Assembly: GCF_002127325.2 (NCBI RefSeq)
Contig: NC_035443.2
Location: 119,874,462 to 119,938,461, forward strand
Direction of reading: 5' to 3'
Length of the DNA: 64,000 nt
Source of the DNA: Helianthus annuus
Lineage: Eukaryota; Streptophyta; Magnoliopsida; Asterales; Asteraceae
The stretch's first letter is position 1, and every line of letters starts with the position of its first letter. A model generated the notes under the pieces. That model ran no database searches. It worked only from the letters and a program-made list of their open reading frames with translations, and was not told where the DNA came from. Positions 46,939 through 59,600 of the stretch are shown here, piece after piece. Position numbers and translations under genes: made by a program.

Positions 46939-49900
46939 ACTGGAATAAGTGAGGGTACTTCTGTCGCATAGTGGACTCAACTTCCCACGTGTATTCAGGG
47001 CCTCTACGGGCATCCCATTTAACCTTTACTATAGGCACGTGCTTTCTTCGGAGCTTTTTAACTTAACGATCCTCGAACGATATAGGTCTTTCAACAAACC
47101 TCAGGCTTTCATCAATCTGTACGTCTTTATGAGACATTGCAAATGATTCATCAGCTAGACATTTCTTTAGATTACAGATGTGGAATACATTGTGGATTCC
47201 ACTCAGCTTGATGCGTAGTTGGTGTGATATGTTTTTATGTATATTTTTTTAGCCCTTTTTAACCGCTTTAGTCAAGTTTTTAATTTATAAAACACGATAT
47301 TTACTAACACCAAACACACACATGGGTAAGTGCACCCATCGTGAACGTAGTATAGTGTTGGTAAGATACCGAGGTCGTCCAAGGACACAAGAGCTTTTAA
47401 TACCGGTTTATCCTCAACGTCTAATCAAATAAAAAATTTAGGAAAAATGTTTTAAACTATAAAATAAAAACAAAAATGCTGAAAATAAAAATAAAATAAA
47501 TAAAAACAGATAGACAAGATGAATCACTTGGATCCGACTCGCCTTTAGTGTAACCTTTGATTATTTCCACACTTTTGCACTTTTTAAGAGATTATCTTAG
47601 TTATTGTAGTAGGCCCCTCTTTTGAAGGTGACGTTACCCTCAACCCAGTAGTTTGAGTCAGCAAGGATACAATCCTAAAGGGTCGGATTATTGAAAGATA
47701 ATTAATTAAGTTATTAATGCATAATGTGGTAGGCCCCTCTTTTGAAGGTGACGTTACCCTCGGCTAAGTAGTCTGAGTCAGCAGGGATACAGTCTTAAGT
47801 AGCCGGGTTAAAGTTTTAATAGTAGTTTACATATGAGGGGATCAAAGCGTTTGGACCCCCACCATCCAATACTATTGGGTATTGAAGGGGGTCCTACTAA
47901 ATTTGACCCAGGTCTTTGCAGGATCTATACACTGAACAATGGCAAGACTCTTACCAAACCATTCCCTTAACCCCCGACCAGGTAGCCAACATATCTCCAT
48001 ATAGACCATGGAGATATGAATGGTGAAAATCTTTTTTTTATATAGACAGTAAAATAATGCCAAGACACCACGGACAAATGATAAGGAAGAATCACCTTCA
48101 ACATATAAAACTAGTTATTAAAGTCATTAATACATAACCAAATAAAAAGTGCGAAAAGATTAAAAATAAAAGGTATTACACTAAATGCTTGTCTTCACCA
48201 AGTGATGTAAGAGAATTAGGCAAACATGGCCTTTGATTGTCAAGAACTCTTACGATCAATCTTGGATCCCGAGACGACTCACACACTCTATGATGGATGA
48301 TGGATGATGGATGATGGTGGTGGATGATGGTGTTGTGGTGGTGGTGGTGGTGGAGTGTGGGTGAAGTGTGAGAGAGGTGGTGTACCAAGGGATGATTTTC
48401 AAGTGAGCCAAGCACCCCTATTTATAGCCTGAACAGAAGCTCGGGCACGGCCCCGTGTCCATCCCTCTTCTCTTTCTTCATTAATTGCAGTTTGTCTGCA
48501 TTAGTTTACCACACCCCCGTGTCCGCTGGGCACGACCCCGTGTGCAGAAGCGTATCTGTACTATCAAGATTTCCTCAGATTCTGCGAATCTTAGAGTTGA
48601 CCACGGCCCCGTGTCCAGTGGGCATGCCCCCGTGGTGGGTGATAGAAGCTTCTACAACTTTGTCTTTTCGGCTGACACTTAGGCACGCCCCTATGCTCAT
48701 TGAGCACGGGGCATGTTCAGTCTTTTTTCTCTTGTTTTTGCTTGGGAAGATGCTGTCGGGGGGTCGGGCATGCCACGTTTGTTCCTTTTCTTGTATTTAT
48801 GTTAGATTTAGCTGCCTTTTTGCTTCTTTTATTCATTTGAGCTCATTTAGTCCTGAAAATACAAAAGGAAGACAAAAACACACTTTTTCCAACATTCGTA
48901 CTAAAAAGGGTTAGTTTTATGGCACAATTGATGTAATTTATATGTTGCATTTTGTACACATCACAGCTCCTCAGGCAAGTTTAGCTAATAAGCTACACTT
49001 CTGACACATTCGATGATCTCGAATGGTCCAATATACCTAGGACTTAACTTTCCCTTCTTACCAAAACGCATCACACCTTTCCAGGGTGATACTTTCAGTA
49101 AGACTTTGTCGCCCACCTCAGACTTTAGAGGTTTTCGCCTCTTATCAGCATAACTTTTCTACCTATCCCTGGCAGCTTTCAGGTGATCACTAATTTGGAC
49201 AATCTTGTCCGTTGTTTCAAGGACTATATCAGGTCCTGACAACTGAGCTTCTCCTACTTCCGCCCAGCAAACAGGCGTTCTGCATTTCCTTCCATATAAT
49301 GCCTCAAAAGGCGCAGCCTGAGTGCTAGTATGGTAGCTATTGTTATAGGAGAACTCAATTAAAGGTAGGTGGTCATCCCAACTACCTCCCAAATCAATAA
49401 CACATGCTCGAAGCATGTCTTCCAAAGTTTGAATTGTACGCTCACTTTGTCCATCTGTTTACGGATGGTAAGCAGTACTAAAATTCAAACGAGTGCCTAA
49501 TGATTGTTGGAAACTTTTTCAAAAATGAGAGGTGTACCTAGTATCTCTATCATAAATAATAGACACCGGCACTCCATGGAGGGATACAATCTTATCCACG
49601 TACAACTGGGCTAACTTGTTGGAGCTATGAGTCTCCTTGATAGGTAAGAAATGTGCTGACTTAGTCAGTCTATCAACTATGACCCATATGGTATCATTTC
49701 CATGCCTTGTTTTAGGTAACTTGGTTATAAAGTCCATAGTTACCATCTCCCACTTCCATGTGGGAAGTTCTGGCTGTTGAAGCAGACCTGACGGCTTTTG
49801 ATGTTCAGCTTTAATCTGAGCACAAGTCAGGCACTTAGCTACATGTGTGGCAATAGATTTCTTCAAACCTATCCACCAATAATTAGCTTTCAGATCTTGA

Positions 49901-52900
49901 TACATCTTGTCACCTCCAGGGTGAATTGAGTATTTGGAATTGTGAGCTTCCTGGAGGATTATATCTCGAAGCCCTCCATGAATAGGAACCCAAATTCTTC
50001 CATTTAATCCGAGGATTCCATCTTTGCCAGGTGCTAACTGTTCAGTAGTTACACCTAACTTTTCATTTGGAAGGTTAGCTTCCAAAACAGCTTCTTTCTG
50101 TGCAACTAATAGGCTTTCATTCAGGCTATTCTTCAGTTCAATGCTCTTAGCGTTAAACCTGATAGGTTTAACTCTTTTCTTTCAGCTTAGAGCATCAGCG
50201 ACTACATTCGCTTTGCCAGGATGGTAGCGAATTTCACAATCATAGTCATTTAGAGTCTCCATCCAGCGGCACTGTCTCATACTGAGCTTTTTTTGATTGA
50301 ATAAGTGTTGGAGACTTTTGTCATCCAAATAGATCACACATTTAGTTCCATACAGATAATGTCTCCACAACTTTAGTGTGAATACAATGGCACCCAACTC
50401 CAAATCGTGGGTGGTGTAATTCTTTTCGTGCACCTTTAATTGTCGCGATGCGTAGGCAATCACCTTACCTCGCTGCATAAGTACACAACCCATACCGGTG
50501 TGTGAAGCATCACAGTACACAACAAATTCTTCAATTCCCCCAGGCAATGTCAACACCGGAGCATTGCTCAATTTCTGCTTAAGAATCTCAAAGGATTCTT
50601 GTTGCTTTGGACCCAATCAAACTTTACATTCTTGCGGGTCAGAGAAGTCAATGGTGCAACTATCCTCGAAAAATTCTCAATGAATCTTCTATAATAACTA
50701 GCTAATCCCAGAAAGCTGCGAATTTTTGTTGGTGTCTTTGGTGCTTCCCAGTTCATAATGGCTTCTATCTTGGCGGGATCTACTTGGATGCCACTCTTAC
50801 TAACAACATGTCCAAGGAATTGGACTTTACGAAGCCATAACTCGCACTTGGAGAATTTAGCATACAACTTCTCCTGTCGAAGCAATCCTAAAATACACCG
50901 AAGGTGTTTCTCATGGTCAACTTGATTACGAGAGTAAATAAGTATGTCATCTATGAAGACAATGACAAACTTATCTAAGTATGGCTTGCAGACTCTATTT
51001 ATCAGGTCCATGAATGCTGCTGGTGCATTAGTGAGCCCAAAAGGCATCACTAAAAACTCATAATGTCCATACCTCGTTCTGAACGCTGTCTTAGGCACGT
51101 CTTCTGTTCGGACCTTGAGTTGATGATATCCGGATCTCAAATCAATCTTCGAGAAAAAGTTCGCCCCTTGGAGCTGATCAAATAAGTCGTTGATCTGGGT
51201 AAGGGATAGCGATTTTTTATCGTTACCTTGTTTAACTCACGGTAATCAATGCATAAACGCATTGATCCATCCTTCTTCTTCACAAACAATATAGGAGCTC
51301 CCCAAGGCGAAGAGCTGGGTTGTATGAAACCTTTTTCCAGCAAGTCATCCAATTGAGTCCTGAGCTCTTTCATTTCAGTAGGCGCTAGACGATAAGGAGC
51401 TCGTGCAATTGGTGCAGATCCTGGCAGAATGTCTATCCTGAACTCCACTTGCCTCTCAGGGGGTAATCCAGGTAATTCATCAGGAAAGACATCAGGATAC
51501 TCGGAAATAATTGGAATGTCTTCAATCTTGGGTTTCGGATCATTCACTGTCACTTGTGCCATGTAAATGACACATCCGTTTTTCAGACACTTCGATACCT
51601 TGAGAATTGACACATTGCTGGGCAGACCATATTGTGTATCTCCTTGAATAGTGATAGATTCACCAGAAGGGGTTTTAATGATAACTAGCTTTTTATTACA
51701 GGCAATTTGGGCTTGGTTATGCGACAACCAATCCATGCCTAAAACCACATCAAAACCAGCCAACTTCATTGGCAAGAGGGATAGCGGGATAGAATGATTC
51801 TTAATGGATATAAGGCATCCATCAAGAAGAGTTGAAGCTGTTTCTAAGGTACCATTGGCAAGCTCTACCTCATATCTTATGTCTAGAGTCTTAATAGGCA
51901 GATTCAGTAACTTACAAAACTTATGGTCTACAAAAGACTTATCAGCACCTGAATCAAATAAAACTCTAGCATAATTATTATTAATGAGGAAGGTACTTGT
52001 TATGACGTTCTCGTCATTCACCGCCTCCCTTGCATTCATCTGAAAAACCCTAGCATTGTTTTTTTTGCCTCCTCGGGCTTCTTAGCATTCTTAGGGCAAT
52101 TAGTCTTGATGTGCCCCTTTTCGTTGCAACCGTAGCAGGTTGCATCTTTGATGTTTCGGCACTGCACAGACTTGTGCCCTTTCTTCTTGCAGATCCCACA
52201 TGGTTTAGCTTGTGGGTCCTGGTTGCACTTCCCAAAGTGCCTCTTGTTGCAAGTCTTGCACCTGGGCTTGTCACCCGACTGCCCTTTCTTGGAACTAGAG
52301 TTCCCTTTGTTCTTCTTGTTCGACTGATGGGAATGGTCTTCTTCCCTCTTTCTTTTCCCGTCATCAGTGGTTTTCTTTGCCCTACTTCTCACAACATCAA
52401 GAGTAAGGGACAAAGATAGATCTATAGCAGATCTATATGTAGTTGGCTTAGAAGCCTTGACATTTCCTTTCACCTCTGGGGCTAAACCACCGATAAAACG
52501 AGCACTGCGTTTGGGTTCTAGGGTGACCAAATATGGTACAAGCCTCGATATCAAGTTGAAACTGGTCACATAGAACCTGCAATCCAAATCCTTCATCACC
52601 AAGGTGAGGAAGTCAGTCTCTATTCTCTCGACTTCATGTTGAGGACAGTAAGTGTCCTTCACAAGATCAACAAACTTGTTCCACGAAAGGTTATACAGAG
52701 GAACCTTTCCAGTGGATTGCACCAATTCTTTCCACCAAGTGAGGGCGTCGCCCTTGAATTAAGACACAAACTTAACTATGCCTTCCTTAGCACATCCACT
52801 GATGTCAATCACAGTCTCCATTTCATCTAACCACTTCATACAGTCTATTGCTCCCCTTTCCCCTGTGAAATCTCTCGGTTTACAGGAGACGAAGTATTTA

Positions 52901-53190
52901 TAGGTACAACTCTTGTTGTACTTAGGAGCCTGATTCACAACAACTTGTCTCTGTGGTTCACTTTTCTGATTAGAGGAGTGTTGAGACTCACCTTTCTTCA
53001 GTGTAAGCGAATGAGATAGGGACTTTGTATGAGTCTTGGACCGAACATTACTCGGCTCCTTGAACTTATCATCCAAAGCTTGAGCAACCGCTGCGGTTAT
53101 CATCGCTTGCAATTCAGTACCAGTGATATTAATCCTGGTATTATTGTTTTCTTCCACGGGATGACTGTTTGCTTCGTCAGAGCCACCCAT
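46937..53190 (-). pseudogene. Element C gag-pol, degenerate and interrupted
   Basis: Gag starts at 53190. Two knuckles are seen near 52130-52215: CGICKKKGHKSVQC and CYGCNEKGHIKTNC. Then come protease DSGADKSF (about 51950), reverse transcriptase [10 protein letters not shown] (about 50935-50965), RNase H, integrase with its HHCC region (about 49830-49950) and catalytic core, and a chromodomain-like end (46940-47200). Premature stops lie at 52759, 50182, 49519, 49459, 49159 and 47063. Single-base deletions lie near 52059-52066 (A run), 51195 and 50612. A solo LTR (47209-48963) interrupts it between integrase and chromodomain. Every premature stop can be explained by one C-to-T or G-to-A change, as expected for methylated, silenced DNA. 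Confidence 0.9.
47209..48963 (-). mobile_element. Solo LTR of the B family
   Basis: Starts TGATGCG and ends TACACATCA, flanked by a perfect 5-bp duplication CAGCT (47204-47208 and 48964-48968). It is clearly diverged from the element B LTRs, with many substitutions and CACG changed to CATG or CACA in several palindromes, so it is an older insertion. A solo LTR with a target duplication results from recombination between the two LTRs of a full element. Palindrome pairs remain at 48510/48531, 48602/48623 and 48684/48705. Confidence 0.92.
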
Positions 53191-53481
53191 GATTTGAGTA
53201 CTATATCAAACAATAATGATATATTTAAATTATATAATGAATTATCGCATTGATAATTAGAGGGTCATGGTATTATTAAACCATACAGACCATTTTAAAT
53301 TAAAATCAATTTAATCATGATTTGCCTAGGCTACAACTGAACCATAATAAGCAATCAATAGGATATAATTGACGGGTGGTCCGTAGGACAACCCTTAAAC
53401 GATCAAAATATATGCACATTCCATACTCTACTCGGTTAATTATGGGAGTTTGGTAACTACGGTACGTTTGTATTTGTAGGT
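53191..53481 (-). other. Element C leader upstream of gag (partial)
   Basis: AT-rich non-coding DNA between the gag start of C and the presumed 5' end of element E. It has no intact tRNA-Met primer site. The boundary with E is uncertain. Confidence 0.4.
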
Positions 53482-54647
53482 GTTAAAGTGCTTAAAGGAT
53501 GGATATTATGAAGCTTGGATGGATGTCAGAAGTTGGCGGAAACAAGATGTGAAGAAATTAAAGATGTGATGAAGAAATGAAGAAAAGACAAGACTCAGCG
53601 CCGTAGCCTACGGCCCTGGCCGTAGGTTACAGCTCCCATCTTTTGCCAAATCCTCCGCCGTAAGACAGAAGAAACACGCCGTAAGGGAATATTGATCGCC
53701 GTAAGCTACGGTGAGCGCCGTAGCTTACGGCGCTATGTTGACCGGCTGCACTATATTGACCGCCGTAAGCTACGGCGGCTGCCGTAGCTTATGGCGCCGA
53801 CTGTTCCAAATTGTAACATCCACATTTAATGTCCCTTTCAAGATGTTTTATGGCCTCTTATCATGTGTTTTCGGTTACACTACACTTGGGAACGAATTTT
53901 GGTGCACTTTGGAGACTTTTGGAGCTTGAAGAACAATCTTTAATCTTGGTTTTTATGTTGGTGATTTCTATGAACATTGAAACTTGTATGATGAAGTTGA
54001 TTCAAGCCATGAGTGGCTAAACACTTTGTGGTCATCTTTGGTGGAAGGTTTTGTGTAAGACTTTATGCTTGAATTCCGTATTATTAGAATAACAACTTCA
54101 TCTTTATGATTTATTTGTTATGGTGTGTGATTGATTGTTAGTAAATTGTTGATTTTTGTGTTAAACTAATTAGAAACCATACGTTCTTGGTGCCGTTGGC
54201 AATCGAGATATCATGGGTATAGTTAGGCTTGGGTAAGGGTTGATTGATCATCGGGTAACAACCTCACGTTCTAGGAATCTGAGTACTTAGTTCCCTTTCA
54301 TCACTGCAATTAATCACACATGAACTATGTCTATGTAGTTCTTTCTAGTGGAATGATAGTATAAATGTCAAAGCAAACCGGAAACTGAAGATGATCATTT
54401 GTCTCTAATTTGCTTACAACCAATACTTTCATTTTTGCAATTACATTAGTAATTTTAGTTTTAAAACCAATTCAATCAAATCAACTCTTGAAATTTACTT
54501 TACTTGCATTTAGTTTAATCTTAGTTAATTTAGACTAATATTTCAAATAACACATATTCCACAAACTCCCTGTGTTCGATACCCACTTGCCACTAACTAT
54601 TTAGTAGTAATTGAATTAAATTTGATTGTGACCACGACATCACGTCA
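53482..54647 (+). repeat. Element E 5' LTR (Athila-like; left end approximate)
   Basis: The right end, ATCACGTCA, is set by the primer site five bases later. The left end is a guess at TGTTAAAGTG; no second LTR is in the window for comparison. At 53598-53800 it carries a cluster of CCGTAAGCTACGG-type palindromes. Confidence 0.55.
53598..53800. repeat. CCGTA(A/G)-palindrome cluster in element E LTR
   Basis: CCGTAG/CCGTAA starts are at about 53600, 53620, 53658, 53679, 53699, 53718, 53763 and 53782, mostly 19-21 bp apart. Several extend to GCCGTAGCTTACGGC, a good hairpin. The sequence is GC-rich inside an AT-rich LTR. Confidence 0.75.
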
Positions 54648-54652
54648 AATTT

Positions 54653-54670
54653 TGGCGCCGTTGCCGGGGA
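54653..54670 (+). promoter_or_regulatory. Element E primer-binding site (tRNA-Asp type)
   Basis: TGGCGCCGTTGCCGGGGA is the classical primer site of Athila/Tat-group elements. Confidence 0.92.
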
Positions 54671-54762
54671 GTAGTGCGCAACGTGTGTTATTTTTGATCT
54701 CTTTTAGTTGTTATTTTTCTGGTTTACGCTGGGTGTGTTAGTGTGCAGGTATTTACAGGTGC

Positions 54763-57700
54763 ATGCGTACTAGAAGCTCTCACAAGCTATCACCATTGGC
54801 ATTTGATCCAGAGATTGAATGAACTTTGAGAGGAAACAAAATCTTGTTAAGGGAAAACAAAATTAGCGGTTCACCAACAACACCAACTACACCAATTACA
54901 CCACTTAGATACATGGATCCACTGCCACCACCACCCACTACGGGTGAACTCATACCACCTTTCATACCATCATCCACTCAACCTTCACCAAATGCTACCA
55001 TGCCTAACACCACTACTGAACCTACTCCACCTCATGATGTTACACCAACTAACACCACACAACCCATTACCACCCAAGAGGAACCGACACTCGCTTTTAA
55101 CCCGTCTACTACAATTCCACCATTCACCCATTTCTTCCCGGGTACAGGTCAATCATCTTCAACTTATTCAATAGCACCAAACTTAACCATTGTCCAAGCC
55201 ACTTCTACATTTAGACCATCAAACCAGTCGGGTTTTTAGTATTCAACTCTTCCATTTGGGCAATCTTCGGGTATATGGGGAGATGGATATGATGAGGGGT
55301 TTGAAGAATTTGAGGGTTATGATGAAGACGGATACACATATGGGGGTGATGGAGATCAAGGGGAGTTTGCTTATGTACAAGGTCAAACTCAAGGAATGCC
55401 AAGTGTTGGTGGAATTCCACAACAACAACTTATACCACAACATATTCAGCCAAGGCCACAAGGGCCACAAGTGCAACGTCCTATACCATTGCAACAAGTT
55501 CGTCCACAAAATGCACAACCACAATTTAAAGGCCAATTCAACACCCACCGATGCCACAACATCAATTTCAACCACATGTACCTCAGGGGCCTATGCAAAG
55601 ACCAATGGGTCCTATTCGTCCAAGGGGTCGGTTGGGTGTACCAAGAAGACATCTTAGAGAATATGCGAGAGGCATTGATGCACATTTTAGGCCGGTAATT
55701 ACTCAAAATCCTTCACCGGTAGTTATTCCTCACAATAATCACGGGAGGACTTTTGAAGTGAGAACCAATTCATTGCAAATTTTGCCGAAATATAAGGGTC
55801 TAGCAACGGAGGAGCCTTATTTTCATTTGGAGGCTTATGACTCAATTTGCAACACTCTTGGGAGTCAAGGTTTTTCGGCCGATGATGTCAAATTGGTATT
55901 ATTTCAATTTTCTCTAGAAGATAAGGCAAAGAAGTGGTTTTACACTATACCTTCGGCATCTATTTACACTTGGGCGGAGATGCAACAAATTTTTTTAGAT
56001 AAATTTTACACCGCTCAAAAGACCAATGATGCCAGGAAGGGGTTGACGAGTTTTCAACAACAACAAGGTGAAATGTTTCATGAGGCCTTTGAGCGTTTCA
56101 ACATGATGATCAAGAATTGCCCTCATCATAGGATTAAACTTTGGGAATTGATGAATGCTTTCCACGAGGGGTTAAGTGCTGAAGATGCTCGTGACTTAAT
56201 GTCCATAAAAAATGGCACTTTTGGTACAAATTACGAGCATGACGATTGGGAGTTTTTGGAGCAAATGGAAATCACTTCAAAGAGAAAAGCTCAAGCATTA
56301 AGGAGAGCACGACCGGCCATTACCCGAACTCAAGTGCATGCGGTAGACGATGGTAATGTTCAAACCTCTAACCAAATTTATGATGTTTGTGCTAGTTGCA
56401 ATGAGATAGGACATGCGGCTGAAAATTGCCAAGGAGGTGAACGGCAATATGAAGAGGTTCATGCTGTGCAAGGTCAAGGAGGGGGTGGTAGAAACTATAA
56501 TATGAATTCTAACACTTACCACCCCGGGTTGAGAAACCACCCAAATTTTCGGTACGGGAACCCTTCAAATCAAGCTAACCCGAATTTTCAAGGAAGTCAA
56601 GGTAACTTTGGTTCGCGCCAACCTTACAACAATCAAATTGGATATCGAGGTGGGAACAATCAAGGGTACCAAAGGCAATATCAAACGGGTCAAGAGCAAG
56701 GGGGGTCTTCGAGTGGAAATGAGATGATGGAAATGTTAAAGAGCATGCAAGCGGAGATGCAAAAGAGAAATCAAATGGATGATGCTCGCATACAAAAGGA
56801 TGAGGCCCGCGACAAAGTAATTCAAACTTTGACCACCCAAATGGGTCAACTCGCAACCGAAGTGGCGGACTTGAAGAAAAATAAAGGTCAATTACCAAGT
56901 GACACTAAGGTAAACCCGTCTCATAATACTTCTAGAGGTAACAATGTTAATATTCATCATGTAAGTGTTTTGAGAAGTGGGAAAGAGTACAAAACCAATC
57001 CTTCACCGGATTTGGTTGATGGGGTGGTTGAAGACATAACGGGTCAAGAAAGTGAGGAAGAAAATGAACCACCTAACAATTCTTCTAAAAAACCCAATTT
57101 TGAAAAACCCGAAAATAATAAAGAAAAAGAAAAAGAAAATAAAAATGAGGATGGGGGATCTAGTCAAGTACCATTTCCCTCGGCTTTATTAGATCCGGGT
57201 AAGAAAAATTTTATTTCAAAACGGGGTCCTCAAAAGGAAGAAATGTGGGAGATTTTTAAACAGGTTAAAAATAATCTTCCTTTACTTGAAGCAATAAAAC
57301 AGGTACCCGCTTACGCCAAGTTTTTGAAAGAATTATGAACTCAAAAGAGGCAACAAAAAGTGCCTAAATTAGTTGACTTGACGGAGTGGGTAAGCGCGGT
57401 TTTGAAAGGAGATCTTCCTCCTAAGCTACAAGATCCGGGAACGCCTCTTATTAACATTCAAGTGGGAAATTTTCAAACTGCAATGGCGTTACTATATCTT
57501 GGGGCCGGAGTAAGTATCTTACGGGGGGGGGGGGGGTTATATGACCAATACAACTTTGGTCCATTGAAACGGGTCGAGACAACGGTGGTATTAGCCGATT
57601 TGTCTCATAAACTTCCTCGGGGAATTGTACGGGATGTGATAGTTAAAGTTGATGAATTTTATTATCCCGTGGATTTTCTTGTGTTAGACTACTCATCCGC

Positions 57701-58338
57701 AGACCCAATTCAACAACAAAATGTTATTTTGGGTCGACCGTTTTTGAACACCGCACATGCAGTTATTGATTGTCGATATGGTACGATCGACATGACATTC
57801 GGTAATAGGAAAATGAGATTAAATGTTTTTACTAACGGTGCTAATGTTTTTGGTGATGAGTGTTTTCTAGCAGATTTCATAGATGGGTACGACCCAAAGG
57901 AGTATGAGGAAGAGATTTTGGGCTATTGTGCTTGTAATGTGTCTTTGCAGGTTCATGCATGTGAGTTGGAAATGGAAGAGAAGGAGCAAGAAGCTCTTGC
58001 GGTGAAAGAAGGAAGACCGCCATGGACCAACCAAATGGAAACTTTACCGGTGGGAATTGATTCGGGTACAAAACCTTCATTGGAGTGTTAACCAAATGTG
58101 GAATTGAAAGAGCTACCAAAACATCTAAAATATGCATTCTTGGGGGAGAATGACACCTTACCGGTGATCATTGCTTCTAATTTGGCGATAGCTCAAGAAG
58201 AAGAGTTGTTGCGGGTTTTGAAGGCTAATAAGGCGGCAATTGGATGGTCGATAGCCGACTTGAAAGGTATTAGTCCATCCATTGTAATGCATAAAATCAT
58301 TACAAGTGAAGATGCGAAGCCAACCCGTGAAACACAAA
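54763..58338 (+). pseudogene. Element E gag-pol (Athila-like), broken and truncated
   Basis: Gag starts at ATG 54763 (MRTRSSHKLS). It has a TGA at 54820, a TAG at 55237 and a frameshift near 55540, then is open to a TGA at 57336. The capsid-like part (about 55750-56320) holds WFYTIPSASIYTW and FERFNMMIKNCPHH. The knuckle is CASCNEIGHAAENC (about 56390). A coiled-coil-like stretch rich in M, Q and K follows (about 56720-56880). The protease region (57360-58091) reads LYLGAGVSIL where the family has a catalytic Asp before LGA, so the active site is lost. Beside it is a run of 13 or more G (about 57524-57537). After TAA at 58089 the frame enters the start of reverse transcriptase (AAIGWSIADLKGISPS) and is cut at 58338 by the LTR of F. 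Confidence 0.85.
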
Positions 58339-58701
58339 TGTCACACCCCCAAAATCCACACGCGGAGTATCACCGCTTGGGAGCGTGACTGACCAGGATC
58401 AAGCCACCAATCATATTGAACATGCAATTAATATTAAGTAAAATAAACGTAAACCATCCCTTCAATACGATAGGTGTTCAAAACATAACCATAGTTTCAA
58501 AGTGTAGCGGAAGCATAGTAAATAAACCATCAATAGTAAATAGTTTTAAATGTCATAATAGTTTCAACGTAGAAACCACAATCCTTGCCCACAACGACCC
58601 GCTTCTCCAGTGCAAGCTCCAAGTACCTAACGATCTGCAAGGCATGTAATAGAATGATCAACAAACTAGTTGAGCGAGTTCACAGAAAGTAAATGCGTAA
58701 T

Positions 58702-58952
58702 AGTAATCAGTATCTATAAGTATCCTTCACAACCGAGGATAGTGATCAGTATAAGTATCCTGCACATCCGAGGATAGTGATCAGTATGAGTATCCTTCAC
58801 ATCCGAGGATAGTGATCAGTATAAGTATCCTTCACAACCGAGGATAGTGATCAGTATGAGTATCCTTCACATCCGAGGATAGTGATCAGTATAAGTATCC
58901 TTCACAACCGAGGATAGTGATCAGTATAAGTATCCTTCACATCCGAGGATAG
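58702..58952. repeat. 35-bp tandem repeat in element F LTR
   Basis: Units begin at AGTGATCAGTAT: 58741, 58776, 58811, 58846, 58881 and 58916, with a diverged first unit at 58702. Each contains ATCCT-TCACATCCG-AGGAT, a 5-bp stem. Confidence 0.9.
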
Positions 58953-59257
58953 TAATATGGTAGTCTAGTCATAGTGTCAGTAGTGTATCTATTCAACCTT
59001 ATCCTTACAATCCCATTCCCAACACCCCGGGAATCCCATGCCTTGGTAAGAGTGTGAACTCACCTTGGTTTGCTCGGTATGCTAGGTTATGCACTCACAA
59101 GTAATTAATCACGTCCTATTGTATGCACGTATAACAAATCAGTTCATGTTCACAATGATACGCATGCAATTTAATGTTCACATAACAGTCAGTTTGCATA
59201 TCGGCACAACACGTATTATTTCACATTTAATCATCAACTATCATTCGATTCACATTA

Positions 59258-59600
59258 CCCATCCTTCGATACATTGCTCATCCTTCGGTCTAACAATCAT
59301 CACAATTATCACAATTATGTTTCGACACGTCTTTCAATACACAGTTATCATCTTACGATTCATGGTTATCTTTCGACACATCAGCTATGTTTCGACATAG
59401 TTATCACAGTTATCATTCGGACCGAATGCTATGTTTCGAACCAATGTCATCTTTCGGTCAAAGTTATCCTTCGGTCAATGCTATCCTTCGGTCAACACTA
59501 CTATGGTTCGGTCAAAGCTATCCTTCGGTCAACACTACTATGGTTCGAAGGACAAGTATCTTTCGGTCACAACTATGTTTCGAATAACTAATATCTTTCG
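59258..59600. repeat. TTTCGGTC / CCTTCGGTC word cluster in element F LTR
   Basis: Dense imperfect repetition of ATCCTTCGGTCAA and ATGTTTCGA words at irregular steps of about 15-25 bp, with a larger unit (CGGTCAACACTACTATGGTTCG) given twice near 59490-59545. A second cluster at 60290-60390 contains ATCCTTCGA-A-TCGAAGGAT, a 9-bp stem. Confidence 0.7.

Larger units (their letters stand above)
6865..53480 (-). mobile_element. Element C: old Tekay-like Ty3/gypsy retrotransposon, outermost host of the nest
   Basis: On the minus strand the visible order is gag start (53190), protease, reverse transcriptase, RNase H, integrase, chromodomain end (46937), then a 3' LTR running from 46900 to 6865. The LTR begins TGTAACACC and ends GGGGTGTGACA. 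Element B with its passengers interrupts the LTR, and a solo LTR interrupts the integrase-to-chromodomain part. The 5' LTR and primer site are not in the window; they should lie beyond elements E and F. Six premature stops and three single-base deletions show it is dead. The right limit (about 53480) is approximate. Confidence 0.75.

Noticed and set aside
55190..55706. Overlapping plus and minus frames within the Gln/Pro-rich part of element E gag
   Set aside because: Shadows of the real gag frame, which continues through a frameshift near 55540.
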